Virus record (IMG/VR): IMGVR_UViG_3300036715_002192
Location: 1 to 35,353 of that record
Direction: 5' to 3' (one strand)
DNA length: 35,353 nucleotides
DNA from: a virus
The notes under the pieces are model-generated. The model was not told where the DNA came from, made no database searches, and saw only the letters and a list, made by a program, of their open reading frames with translations. Below are positions 23,801-30,736 of the stretch, piece after piece (within the stretch, counting starts at the first letter, position 1; every line of letters begins with the position of its first letter). A program made the position numbers and the translations under genes.

Positions 23801-24426
23801 TTGTATCAGGAGATATTAATAAATTAATATTGACATCAGATGCGACAACAGATGTCAATTTATTACAAAATGCTACAGATTTTGATGGCGATACACTTTC
23901 TGTTGACACATTAAATTTTAATGCAACAGGAAATGAAATTGGTATTGTAAGGGTTCTTTCATCAAATAAGGTAACAGTTACACCACAACAATATTATAAT
24001 ATATTAAAACGTGATGAAACATTAAATGTTGTTTATACATATTATGTACTCGATTCTTTATCGACTCGTTCTAATATGGCAACTACAAAATTAACATTAA
24101 AAGGTGTTAATCACCCACCTGTCGTATCAGCAGATATAAATGTAAGCAAATTAACATCTGATTCTACATTTGATATTATGTTAGATAAAAATGCTACAGA
24201 TTTTGATGGTGATATATTAACTATTGATACATTGAATTTCAATGTAACAGGTGATGAGGCAGGAATAACAAGAGTTCTTTCTTCAAATAAAATAACGGTT
24301 GACCCATCGAAATACACATTAGCAAAAGGTGTACAAAGTGTTATTACATATACATATTATATACTTGATTCAGTTTTAGCACGTTCAAATCTTGCTACAC
24401 TTACAATAACAATTACTGGTGCATAA
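20842..24426 (+). CDS. large baseplate-associated protein with four cadherin/Ig-like C-terminal domains (1194 aa)
   Basis: The gene lies between the gp5 spike and the PAAR tip. The N-terminal 150 residues contain hydrophobic helices (AALTDAVGMINSACSLINGI and MINMLKDFLLALYRLMDFL). About 287-306 is a small Cys motif, CSIDGYSDKTSCEGAGGVW. The middle is mixed with a helical segment (about 390-600). From about 763 there are four beta-sandwich domains, the last three starting NDPP, NHAP and NHPP and carrying DVDFD or DFDGD acidic loops of the cadherin-like, calcium-binding type. Domains 3 and 4 are close duplicates of about 106 residues. An adhesive or stabilising surface role is inferred from these domains. 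There is no T4 counterpart and the family name is unknown. Confidence 0.75.
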   Translation: MATAKFVLSISSHINSGTMTGPSLNGLIDLKNKAQASCMADTKFLTDALKAYKQLSHLLNATSCSIHLGSFEFAGNIAMGDFINDSLMEQFGTNPEAALTDAVGMINSACSLINGIMGMINMLKDFLLALYRLMDFLRGLGFDFSIECDFGLLELLLSQTDKPSPGVTTFPISIQNHYDASVRILGKLYGNKSSGVPSLLSYSEVQLTRDPTLAGDTVDGIEITNAMILQSSLVNINSHMYDADIALMYDKGVRYGQPLVDMQSRIANGLIMDAGDIATAELMSIGSCSIDGYSDKTSCEGAGGVWTVASTMAKVPVKIPRTLQVISNTDLFDTSIEANDNVLNTTSGITYIRTSEIMPSAIGLMMVQGQVGAIPPYHYTLSIQSKISDSSYITLLSIPNLEQKLVTVTNDYNSFLLKLLNAKKDLADAITNAADIGTDPSLLATYTTLMNSYDLKSGNITDKYNIIDNNPNKIGQLKWLIDLGNQAITNNVNYATLNDGITGPVTLTFPIKSFDTSSGAFNDITNSNAFISTDITNVNSYLNQIQQFYNENNVLDNFITDISSKTRDLILMYNDFQSKNTLSNQIYYGVHRTYDFPGKGTIRTGDAKVYVAFSKPHTEILNDIPNNITLNLFHGDVFYDNTDDSGTSVSMYLRVLGSVPNYYNYKWINIGSIVSIENDTAGAPIPITITIDPTVFASIDNKTNTYTSGDGILPSLHWSAYKSWINIGDIWLDSSNLATGIVQKVYTYDSGLTSFKWAALLPNNPPSLVPDNITTLEDTMVTGNLLSSAFDMENDTITLVSVTVAGVETNAINGTNVNVTLSNSLGVFTLVSDTGDYIFTPTLNKNTNTTFSFTYKAKDSKGAISTSIFSIAITPANDPPQVSGPIDITYLTNQASTTIDLLLNTTDVDFDIISVDDLGKVSGDDSNFVNYHKYTRILEFDPTYFVNILKRDEINNVLLTYSVTDNKSAKVPTSASIKFKGINHAPVVSGDINKLILTSDATTDVNLLQNATDFDGDTLSVDTLNFNATGNEIGIVRVLSSNKVTVTPQQYYNILKRDETLNVVYTYYVLDSLSTRSNMATTKLTLKGVNHPPVVSADINVSKLTSDSTFDIMLDKNATDFDGDILTIDTLNFNVTGDEAGITRVLSSNKITVDPSKYTLAKGVQSVITYTYYILDSVLARSNLATLTITITGA
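23788..24423 (+). repeat. two tandem cadherin-like domain repeats (about 320 bp each)
   Basis: The units start at 23788 (NHAPVVSGDIN) and about 24106 (NHPPVVSADIN) and share NATDFDGD, LNFN(A/V)TG(N/D)E, RVLSSNK(V/I)TV and VYTYY(V/I)LDS-type stretches. They are recent duplicates compared with the two preceding, more diverged domains of the same protein. Confidence 0.85.
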
Positions 24427-24445
24427 ATAATCTAAAAGGATTATT
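24423..24445 (+). promoter_or_regulatory. late promoter overlapping an RBS hairpin before the PAAR gene
   Basis: ATAAATA (24423-24429) overlaps the left arm AATAATC (24426-24432), which pairs over 7 bp with GATTATT (24439-24445). The AAAAGG ribosome-binding site is in the loop and right arm, directly before the ATG at 24446. A transcript starting from this promoter would lack the left arm. The arrangement parallels 7035-7070. Confidence 0.6.
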
Positions 24446-24727
24446 ATGCCTCCAGTAGCTCGAGTAAATGACCCAGTACAACATGGTTGTTTCGGCGGAC
24501 ACATACTAAATTCCGGTTCAGGAAATGTATTCGCAAATGGTATCCCAATGTCAAGGATAGGTGATACTGTAACAGTTCATTGTTGCGGTCCTTCATGTCA
24601 TAGTGGTGCACATTGTGCTGGTTCAGGTAAAGTTTTTACAAATGGTAAACCTCAAGCACGAATTGGTGACCCTATAGATTGTGGTTCTACAATCGCTGGT
24701 GGTTCTAGCAATGTATTCGCTAATTAA
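24446..24727 (+). CDS. PAAR-motif spike tip, gp5.4-like (93 aa)
   Basis: A PAAR-repeat protein forms the sharp conical tip that sits on the gp5 beta-helix and pierces the outer membrane. The sequence shows the family pattern: MPPVARVNDPVQHGCFGGHI, then VFANGIPMSRIGDTV, HCCGPSCHSGAHC and VFTNGKPQARIGDPIDCG. Cys and His residues in the centre and end are the expected metal ligands of the tip. At 93 aa its length is normal for PAAR proteins. It follows the cadherin-like protein and precedes gp25, consistent with the baseplate context. Its start is next to a hairpin and late promoter. Confidence 0.93.
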   Translation: MPPVARVNDPVQHGCFGGHILNSGSGNVFANGIPMSRIGDTVTVHCCGPSCHSGAHCAGSGKVFTNGKPQARIGDPIDCGSTIAGGSSNVFAN

Positions 24728-24736
24728 AGGAAATAA

Positions 24737-24982
24737 ATGAAACCTGAATATTCAGATATATGTAAAAATCTACCTGATATTAAAATGTCAACTGTACCTA
24801 TGTCACGTGAAGAGAAACTTGACCAATTATTATCTATATTTGATGGTATTGAAGAAATAAATGGTTATACTGTAATAAAATTTAATAAAAAAGTTATAAT
24901 TGCATCAAATAGTGATCTAGCTATAGTATCAAGAAAAAATATTATGTTAAAGACAATCGATGGTGCAGTTTTTCTAAATTGA
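24737..24982 (+). CDS. hypothetical baseplate-operon protein (81 aa)
   Basis: An 81-residue protein I do not recognise. The N-terminal half is helical and charged (SREEKLDQLLSIFDGIEE) and the C-terminal half is beta-rich (GYTVIKFNKKVIIASNSDL, then AIVSRKNIMLKTIDGAVF). The start follows AAAGGAAATAA, nine bases after the PAAR stop. Its position between the PAAR tip and gp25 suggests a small baseplate component or assembly factor. No membrane segment is seen. Confidence 0.75.
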   Translation: MKPEYSDICKNLPDIKMSTVPMSREEKLDQLLSIFDGIEEINGYTVIKFNKKVIIASNSDLAIVSRKNIMLKTIDGAVFLN

Positions 24983-24989
24983 ATAAATA
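24983..24989 (+). promoter_or_regulatory. late promoter core ATAAATA
   Basis: It begins 25 bases before the gp25 ATG at 25008 and overlaps the end of the preceding stop region. AAAAAAGGAG is the ribosome-binding site. Confidence 0.55.
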
Positions 24990-25007
24990 ATTAAAAAAGG
25001 AGTATCA

Positions 25008-25358
25008 ATGAAATTTGTAGATATGTCTCCCGACTTTCTTGGTTATTTGATCTCCGATAAAGACGCTATCAGAAATTCAATAAAAAATATAATTCTTATA
25101 CGAAAATATTCTCTTATGGGTAATATATCATTAGGTTCAAACGCATCTAATATTATTTTTTCTGGATTTGATGACCTTGATGAGGCTATGTTCAAGATGG
25201 AAATCATGACTGTAATTAAAAACAAAGAGCCTAGAATCAATGTTCTTGATGTAATAATGGAAAAAAATGATAATAACGAGATAAATGTTAATATTCTTTA
25301 TAGCATAAAAAATTCGCTAATCGATTCAGTTGAAACTGTTCGTTTAAATTTAAATTAA
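25008..25358 (+). CDS. baseplate wedge, gp25-like (116 aa)
   Basis: Member of the GPW/gp25 family, which initiates sheath assembly at the wedge core. The 116 residues compare with 132 in T4. The family's conserved EPR is present in MTVIKNKEPRINVLDVIM, preceded by the helical segment DAIRNSIKNIILIRKYSLMG and NISLGSNASNIIF. It stands immediately before gp6, as in many contractile systems, and its start has AAAGGAG plus a late promoter. All expected elements are present. Confidence 0.88.
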   Translation: MKFVDMSPDFLGYLISDKDAIRNSIKNIILIRKYSLMGNISLGSNASNIIFSGFDDLDEAMFKMEIMTVIKNKEPRINVLDVIMEKNDNNEINVNILYSIKNSLIDSVETVRLNLN

Positions 25359-25367
25359 GAGGTTACG

Positions 25368-27707
25368 ATGATAGAAGTTGTCCCATTCAATTTTGAGGAA
25401 ATAAGTCTTGCTCTCAAAGAGAAGGTTAAAGCATCTAATGTCTTTACTGATGTAGATTATGAAGGTTCTAATATATCAATATTGATTAATCTTCTTGCAA
25501 GCGCAGCTCAAATTGTTAATGCTAATACTAACTTTGGTGTTAATGAGATGATTCTAAATGATGCTGTAGAACGTACAAACATTTTGAAATCTGCAAGAAA
25601 TATTGGTTATGAAGCTCTTCGTGCAAAATCAGCAGAATTTGAAATAACATTAGTTCCTGCTATTCCTATCGCTAATTGGCTTTCTGATACAATGACAATA
25701 TCAATACATAAGTACACACGATTTACAACAAATAATGGAATGTATTGTTATTATATGGGAGATGATTTTGAAAGAATCATCTCACGTGAAGATGTTTTAA
25801 ATTACAATGATAATTCACGTATAACTATCCGTGTAAAAGAGGGAACTCTTTTAATGCAAACAGATCGTGATGACTTCAATTATGTTATTGGTACATTTGT
25901 TGATTATAATGGTGAATTAAAAACAGAATCTTCAATACTTGTATATGAAAATTCTATTGAAGAAGATGGTATTGAGGTATTTGTAACTTCTTCTGAAGAT
26001 ATAAATGTCTACTTTCAACTTGATACTCCTACAATGGTTCCTAAAGGTTCGTTATGGGTTCAAACTGAATTTTCAAATGGTTTGATAAAAGATATTACTA
26101 CAGACACCAATATCTATCTTGCAAAATCTGATGATTCATCTAGTATTATGTTAGGAGAATGGGAATTTTTAAGTTCATGGCAAAATTCAACTAATAGTAT
26201 TATCAATAATTACAAAAGTAATCCTATGCTTGATATACAAGCAGTTGATCCTATGATTAATCGTCCATTCCATAAAAGAACATATTTTGTTATTGATGAT
26301 GAAGTTGATAATAACAAAGATTCATTCCTTCCATTAATGGATTTTGATACAGGTTTTGTTCGTGTTTATTTCAGATATGGAAATACAGGTAAAAGTTTGT
26401 ATCCTGGTTCACGTGTTGCTATTAATGTGTTAAAAACAAGTGGTTCATTAGGCAATAATATCACTGCAATTGCTATTGAAGATCAAGATCTTCAAGCAAA
26501 TGTAATAATAGAACCAGGTTCTGCTCCTAAAATGGTTTCAGTAGGAACTGATGAGGAATCAGATCAAGATATTAAAATAAATGCACCAATTTTTTACAAC
26601 ACAGCTAATCGTGCGGTTACTGCAATGGATTATAAAGCAATTTGTGAAAGACGCACTGAGATTCAAAGATGTGCAGTTTGGGGTGGTGAGGATAAAATTG
26701 AAAAAGAATTAGGTAATGTTTACCTATCATTCTTATCATCAGTAGTGTCAAATAACTCAGATAAATTTACACATGATGTTAATGATAATGTATTCAGATT
26801 AATCAATAACGACATCTATGATAATACAACAGGAATTGCATTAGAACCAAATGCAAGTTCATTTTATGATGCAAATTTTTATCTAAGTAATACAAATGTT
26901 AATGATATTTTAAAATATCTTGAACGTTATAAAATTATGACTATGAAACTTATTCATGTAAATCCAGTCTTTATTGATTGTGACATCATGATTAAAGTTA
27001 TGCGCTATATTAATGATAGTAAATCAACACAAATATCATTATTCAATGTTATAAATTCATATTTTAAATCTGATATGGGTGAGTTTGGAGTTGAATATTT
27101 TAATTCAAATATTATAAGAATGGTTGATAATCAATTTGGTAATATATCAGGTGTAGATATCGATGTTGAATATTCAATTAATCTTAGCACAGGTAATATG
27201 ATTAGTGTTGGAAATAACTATATGTTTCAATTTTATCTTGAATTGCCATTCGAAGCAATGTATGATGAATCGACACCTGAAAAATTATTAATTGCTGAAA
27301 ATATGCCTAATATTGATACAGTTGATTTTATTAAAAATCAAACAGCATCATTGGATCATTCTCTAATTGTAGATTATACTCGTGTTAAGCATACAATTGA
27401 TGTTAACGAAGTATATGATGTAAACACAATTTCAGAAATATCTGAACTTGATGTACTTCCTATTGTATATGCAGGTAAAGACGTAGGTCAATATATTATT
27501 AGAAATGGAATTCTTGACAGTGACAACTATATCAGAGTTGATATTTGGATAAATAATAATACAACAGGCACTGATGTGTTTTCGCAATCATCATTAATGA
27601 AAAATTATTTTAATCAACCACAAAAAATTCGCTTATCTAATAAAACAGATAATGTAAGATTTTTCAGAAATAGTATTCCAAGACTAAACAGTGTACAATT
27701 TATTTAA
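25368..27707 (+). CDS. baseplate wedge, gp6-like (779 aa)
   Basis: The gp6/BaseplateJ family forms the dimeric ring that ties the wedges together. At 779 aa it is longer than T4 gp6 (660). The N-terminal MIEVVPFNFEEISLALKEKV, then VDYEGSNISILINLLASAAQ and DAVERTNILKSARNIGY, is the family start. The central BaseplateJ region includes FVRVYFRYGNTGKSLYPGSR and NTANRAVTAMDYKAIC (the conserved RAVT-x-xDY). KYLERYKIMTMKLIHVNPVF is the matching C-domain. It follows gp25 by nine bases, with GAGGTTACG before the ATG. Confidence 0.9.
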   Translation: MIEVVPFNFEEISLALKEKVKASNVFTDVDYEGSNISILINLLASAAQIVNANTNFGVNEMILNDAVERTNILKSARNIGYEALRAKSAEFEITLVPAIPIANWLSDTMTISIHKYTRFTTNNGMYCYYMGDDFERIISREDVLNYNDNSRITIRVKEGTLLMQTDRDDFNYVIGTFVDYNGELKTESSILVYENSIEEDGIEVFVTSSEDINVYFQLDTPTMVPKGSLWVQTEFSNGLIKDITTDTNIYLAKSDDSSSIMLGEWEFLSSWQNSTNSIINNYKSNPMLDIQAVDPMINRPFHKRTYFVIDDEVDNNKDSFLPLMDFDTGFVRVYFRYGNTGKSLYPGSRVAINVLKTSGSLGNNITAIAIEDQDLQANVIIEPGSAPKMVSVGTDEESDQDIKINAPIFYNTANRAVTAMDYKAICERRTEIQRCAVWGGEDKIEKELGNVYLSFLSSVVSNNSDKFTHDVNDNVFRLINNDIYDNTTGIALEPNASSFYDANFYLSNTNVNDILKYLERYKIMTMKLIHVNPVFIDCDIMIKVMRYINDSKSTQISLFNVINSYFKSDMGEFGVEYFNSNIIRMVDNQFGNISGVDIDVEYSINLSTGNMISVGNNYMFQFYLELPFEAMYDESTPEKLLIAENMPNIDTVDFIKNQTASLDHSLIVDYTRVKHTIDVNEVYDVNTISEISELDVLPIVYAGKDVGQYIIRNGILDSDNYIRVDIWINNNTTGTDVFSQSSLMKNYFNQPQKIRLSNKTDNVRFFRNSIPRLNSVQFI

Positions 27708-27717
27708 GTAGAGAGAT

Positions 27718-29910
27718 ATGAAAAGAGATTTTGAAATTATTTTAAACGCATTAATACCAGAACATCTAAAGGAGAATAACCCAGTTGTTACTGAGTTGTT
27801 CAGAATATTCCTTGAATTTATAGATGAAACATCATACTCTAAAATCTCAAATATTTCAAATCTAGTAACAAGTATTCAGGAAGATGAATCTGAAGATAAA
27901 TCATCATTCAGTTTTCAACCGATAAACAAAAGACAAAATATTGAATTGAAAATGGCGTTTGTTAATTTATTTGCAACTAACATAAATCATTTTTTTGATA
28001 CAATAAAAAATGATAGACAAATTGATGCTGCTCTTACAAAATATGCAAAATTACTTGGTCTTGAAAAAAATGAACTATATGATATGAGTAAATTAAATAT
28101 CAATATAGATGAAGAAATTATTTCATGTTCTAAACCTTTTGCAGAAACAAAAGGAACTAAAGTACCTTTTGATTTTCTATCAAATCTTCTTGAGAACGAA
28201 AATTTAGATCCTGGTATATCACCTATTGGTGGAATAACTGTTACAGATCATATTGACCATGATACTGAAGAACTTGTTCCATGTTCATACGAGGTAGAAT
28301 CCTCATTACATAATGTTGTTTTTAATCGTGCTATAAGACCAATAGTGCATCCTGTTGGATTCAATGTAATATATACTCGTGTTCTTCGTTTATTAATGGA
28401 AGATGCATTTAATCTTAAAATTGAAAATTATGGTTTTTCAGTTGTTATTAAACAACGTAATGGTAAAACATATTCATGGAAAGATGAACTTGATGCAAGT
28501 GGTAACGTAACAAATCAATTAATCAAGACATTCAAATCAGATTTAAATGAATATGGTATTGAGGAACTTGATATAAGATTCATGACGGGTGAAAGATTAT
28601 ATCGTACAACAAATGGCGATTTTGTTTATTATGATAAACAATCAATTCCTCATAGCTGGTCGAAAAAATTCTATGAATTGGAATATAATTTCAAAAAGCG
28701 TATAACTGTTTTAACTAAAGATTCACAGATGGCTGAACATACATCTTACATAGATGATCAATATGATATCGTTTATCAAGTAATTAATGGTAAACTTAAT
28801 ATAATTCATGTTCCTGTATCTGATTATACAGAAAAAATTGACCATATTGACGATAATAGTTATTATGAAGATATCAAAGATTATAATGAACCTGATTTAA
28901 CAGATCATAAAACAACATTTTATCCTGAGGAATTTCCTGAACCTGAAGAAAATAGTATAATACTTGAAGAAACAATATGGTTAAATAATTCAAAAATATT
29001 TGGTCTTCAAGGAAATCAATTTACATATCAACTAAAAGATGTAAAAGAAGGTAATGTTCCTAAAATTCAAGAAGATGATGAATTATTTTGGAATAATACA
29101 GATTATTATGTAAATCATTTCATAAAAATTCTTAGTGATCTTAAACTTGAACTTGCATATAATCAAGATATGTATGATACATATGCAACTCGTAAAGGAA
29201 GAACACGTATTGGTGCATGGAAAGGTTTTAGTGACCCGAGAGCAGAGAAAGATTGTCGTGATGTTCCTATGCTTACTGGTAATATACTTTTAGCAAAAAT
29301 ACGTGAATTAAAAAACCTTATTGTTTCTAATGAGGAAGATATAACCAATATAAATGGAAGATTAAACAAAGTATTAAGTTCACGTGAAGAATTTTATTTT
29401 GTTATTCAAGGTGAAGATCTAATAGAGCCATATATTGTCGATGAACTTATTGAACATATAGACGAAAAAGATATTTCTGATACAGTTATAACATCTGATT
29501 TAATTGAACGAACAACTATTCTTATTAATATGTCAAACGCAGATGGTATGAGTGTAGGTTCTGTAGGTATTGGACAAAAACCATTAGGTTATGAAGATTC
29601 AATGGATACAGATGATGGTGCAGGAATATATACATATACATTAAATAATGGTGTATATTCATTAGTTGATTATATTGGATTCCTTGGTGACGTTTTAACA
29701 CTTGATTCAGACTTAATCAATGATTACAGAAATAACATTACTGAATTAAATAGTCTTATTGCAGAGAAAGAAACTGAAATTGCAGATGTTGTTGGTGTAT
29801 GGGGAACCTATACTAGAATACAATTAAGACTTGAACGTGATGATTTAATCAAAACACTTGAAACATTCCAACAAGAGTTAGATATAATTCTTAATAAATA
29901 CAACAATTAA
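27718..29910 (+). CDS. baseplate wedge protein in gp7 position (730 aa)
   Basis: A 730-residue protein just downstream of gp6, the place of gp7 in T4. The N-terminus (MKRDFEIILNALIPEHLKEN, PVVTELFRIFLEFID) resembles the start of wedge proteins that bind the gp6 ring. About 100-160 is helical, including FFDTIKNDRQIDAALTKYAK. The middle is rich in acidic and aromatic residues. The region near 650-730 is a coiled coil (NNITELNSLIAEKETEIADV and RDDLIKTLETFQQELDIILN). T4 gp7 is larger (1032 aa) and detailed similarity is not visible, so the wedge role rests mainly on position and on the N-terminal layout. Confidence 0.6.
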   Translation: MKRDFEIILNALIPEHLKENNPVVTELFRIFLEFIDETSYSKISNISNLVTSIQEDESEDKSSFSFQPINKRQNIELKMAFVNLFATNINHFFDTIKNDRQIDAALTKYAKLLGLEKNELYDMSKLNINIDEEIISCSKPFAETKGTKVPFDFLSNLLENENLDPGISPIGGITVTDHIDHDTEELVPCSYEVESSLHNVVFNRAIRPIVHPVGFNVIYTRVLRLLMEDAFNLKIENYGFSVVIKQRNGKTYSWKDELDASGNVTNQLIKTFKSDLNEYGIEELDIRFMTGERLYRTTNGDFVYYDKQSIPHSWSKKFYELEYNFKKRITVLTKDSQMAEHTSYIDDQYDIVYQVINGKLNIIHVPVSDYTEKIDHIDDNSYYEDIKDYNEPDLTDHKTTFYPEEFPEPEENSIILEETIWLNNSKIFGLQGNQFTYQLKDVKEGNVPKIQEDDELFWNNTDYYVNHFIKILSDLKLELAYNQDMYDTYATRKGRTRIGAWKGFSDPRAEKDCRDVPMLTGNILLAKIRELKNLIVSNEEDITNINGRLNKVLSSREEFYFVIQGEDLIEPYIVDELIEHIDEKDISDTVITSDLIERTTILINMSNADGMSVGSVGIGQKPLGYEDSMDTDDGAGIYTYTLNNGVYSLVDYIGFLGDVLTLDSDLINDYRNNITELNSLIAEKETEIADVVGVWGTYTRIQLRLERDDLIKTLETFQQELDIILNKYNN

Positions 29911-29929
29911 AATAAAGTAAGGAAAATAT

Positions 29930-30547
29930 ATGCTATCAGATACTATCAAATTCATTGGAGATTTTTCAATTAATCAATACAATGCTAATGACGAATTAAT
30001 CTCAAGTTATTCAGATAAAAACCTTATCATGGATGCAGCTCGTAAAAATATGGCTGAATTGATTGCAGGACTTGCAAATGGTAAAGTAATCAATCGTTTC
30101 ATCTTGGGTACACGTGGGCACGTAGGAACAGACCTTTTAACACCTAAAACTGTAGGTGGTTCATATACTGAAGGTATTTTTGATTCTACACGTCTTTCAC
30201 TTTTCTCAGAAGTTGCACCTGCAGGAACACCATACTGGTTTGTTGATTTTACACCAAGTCCTTTGGGTGGTGCAGCAACTATTGCAGATGTAACCAATGT
30301 AGTAAATACTTCAGAAACATTAAATGATGTTGCTGTTTCAATTGCAGTATCAGGAAAAGAAACAACTTATACAATAACTGTACCAGTTACTAGTGCAAAT
30401 AACCCAGCTGGTCCAGTTGCATATACTGAAGCAGGATTGGTTTCTGTATCAGGTGGTGATGTAGATCTTTTCAGTATGAAGTGTTTTCCCGCACGTGTTA
30501 AAGAAGATACTGTAAAATTAATAATTGTTTGGAAAATCATTTTTTAA
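29930..30547 (+). CDS. baseplate/fibre-attachment structural protein (205 aa)
   Basis: A 205-residue protein ending in LFSMKCFPARVKEDTVKLII-VWKIIF, a closing pattern common to phage fibre-connector and baseplate decoration proteins. The N-terminal half has MDAARKNMAELIAGLANGKV and NRFILGTRGHVGTD, and the centre has a beta segment (TTYTITVPVTSANNPAG, AYTEAGLV). It is probably a baseplate-peripheral or fibre-connector protein, as it links the wedge genes to the fibre genes. I cannot match it to gp8-gp11 specifically. AAGTAAGGAAAATAT precedes the start. A gene-free stretch with its own promoter follows. Confidence 0.6.
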   Translation: MLSDTIKFIGDFSINQYNANDELISSYSDKNLIMDAARKNMAELIAGLANGKVINRFILGTRGHVGTDLLTPKTVGGSYTEGIFDSTRLSLFSEVAPAGTPYWFVDFTPSPLGGAATIADVTNVVNTSETLNDVAVSIAVSGKETTYTITVPVTSANNPAGPVAYTEAGLVSVSGGDVDLFSMKCFPARVKEDTVKLIIVWKIIF

Positions 30548-30554
30548 TCTTGTT

Positions 30555-30576
30555 TTAAGGTAAAATATGATATAAT
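30555..30576 (+). promoter_or_regulatory. early/host-type promoter without a nearby ORF
   Basis: TTAAGG (30555-30560; TTTTAAGG with flank) and the extended -10 TGATATAAT (TATAAT at 30571-30576) repeat the promoter pattern seen before dda and at 9653. No ATG occurs in any plus-strand frame between here and the fibre gene at 30737. Confidence 0.65.
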
Positions 30577-30736
30577 ATACCTAATTAAAAGAACTAGGAA
30601 AAGTTTCAATAAAAAGAAATTTTTTCTTAGTATTTTAAACTACAATCACCATAATTCTCTTCATTTTTTAAACTTCCCTTCAAAAATATCTCACTTCTTA
30701 TTTGATAAATATTGTAATAAGAAAATAGGATTAAAC
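30577..30736 (+). ncRNA. candidate short transcript: hairpin and G-free leader region
   Basis: This 160-base stretch has no ORF. A hairpin joins CTAGGAAAA (30594-30602) to TTTTCTTAG (30622-30630) with one G-U pair. Bases 30631-30703 contain no G at all on the plus strand. A transcript from the promoter at 30555 would begin near 30583. It could be a small RNA, an early leader for the fibre genes, or unused sequence. Confidence 0.35.
30695..30723 (+). promoter_or_regulatory. late promoter inside an 8-bp hairpin before the fibre gene
   Basis: TTCTTATT (30695-30702) and AATAAGAA (30716-30723) are perfectly complementary with a 13-base loop that contains ATAAATA (30705-30711). The TAGGA site and ATG (30737) follow. 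Late transcripts would start at or after the right arm and not form the hairpin. Confidence 0.6.
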
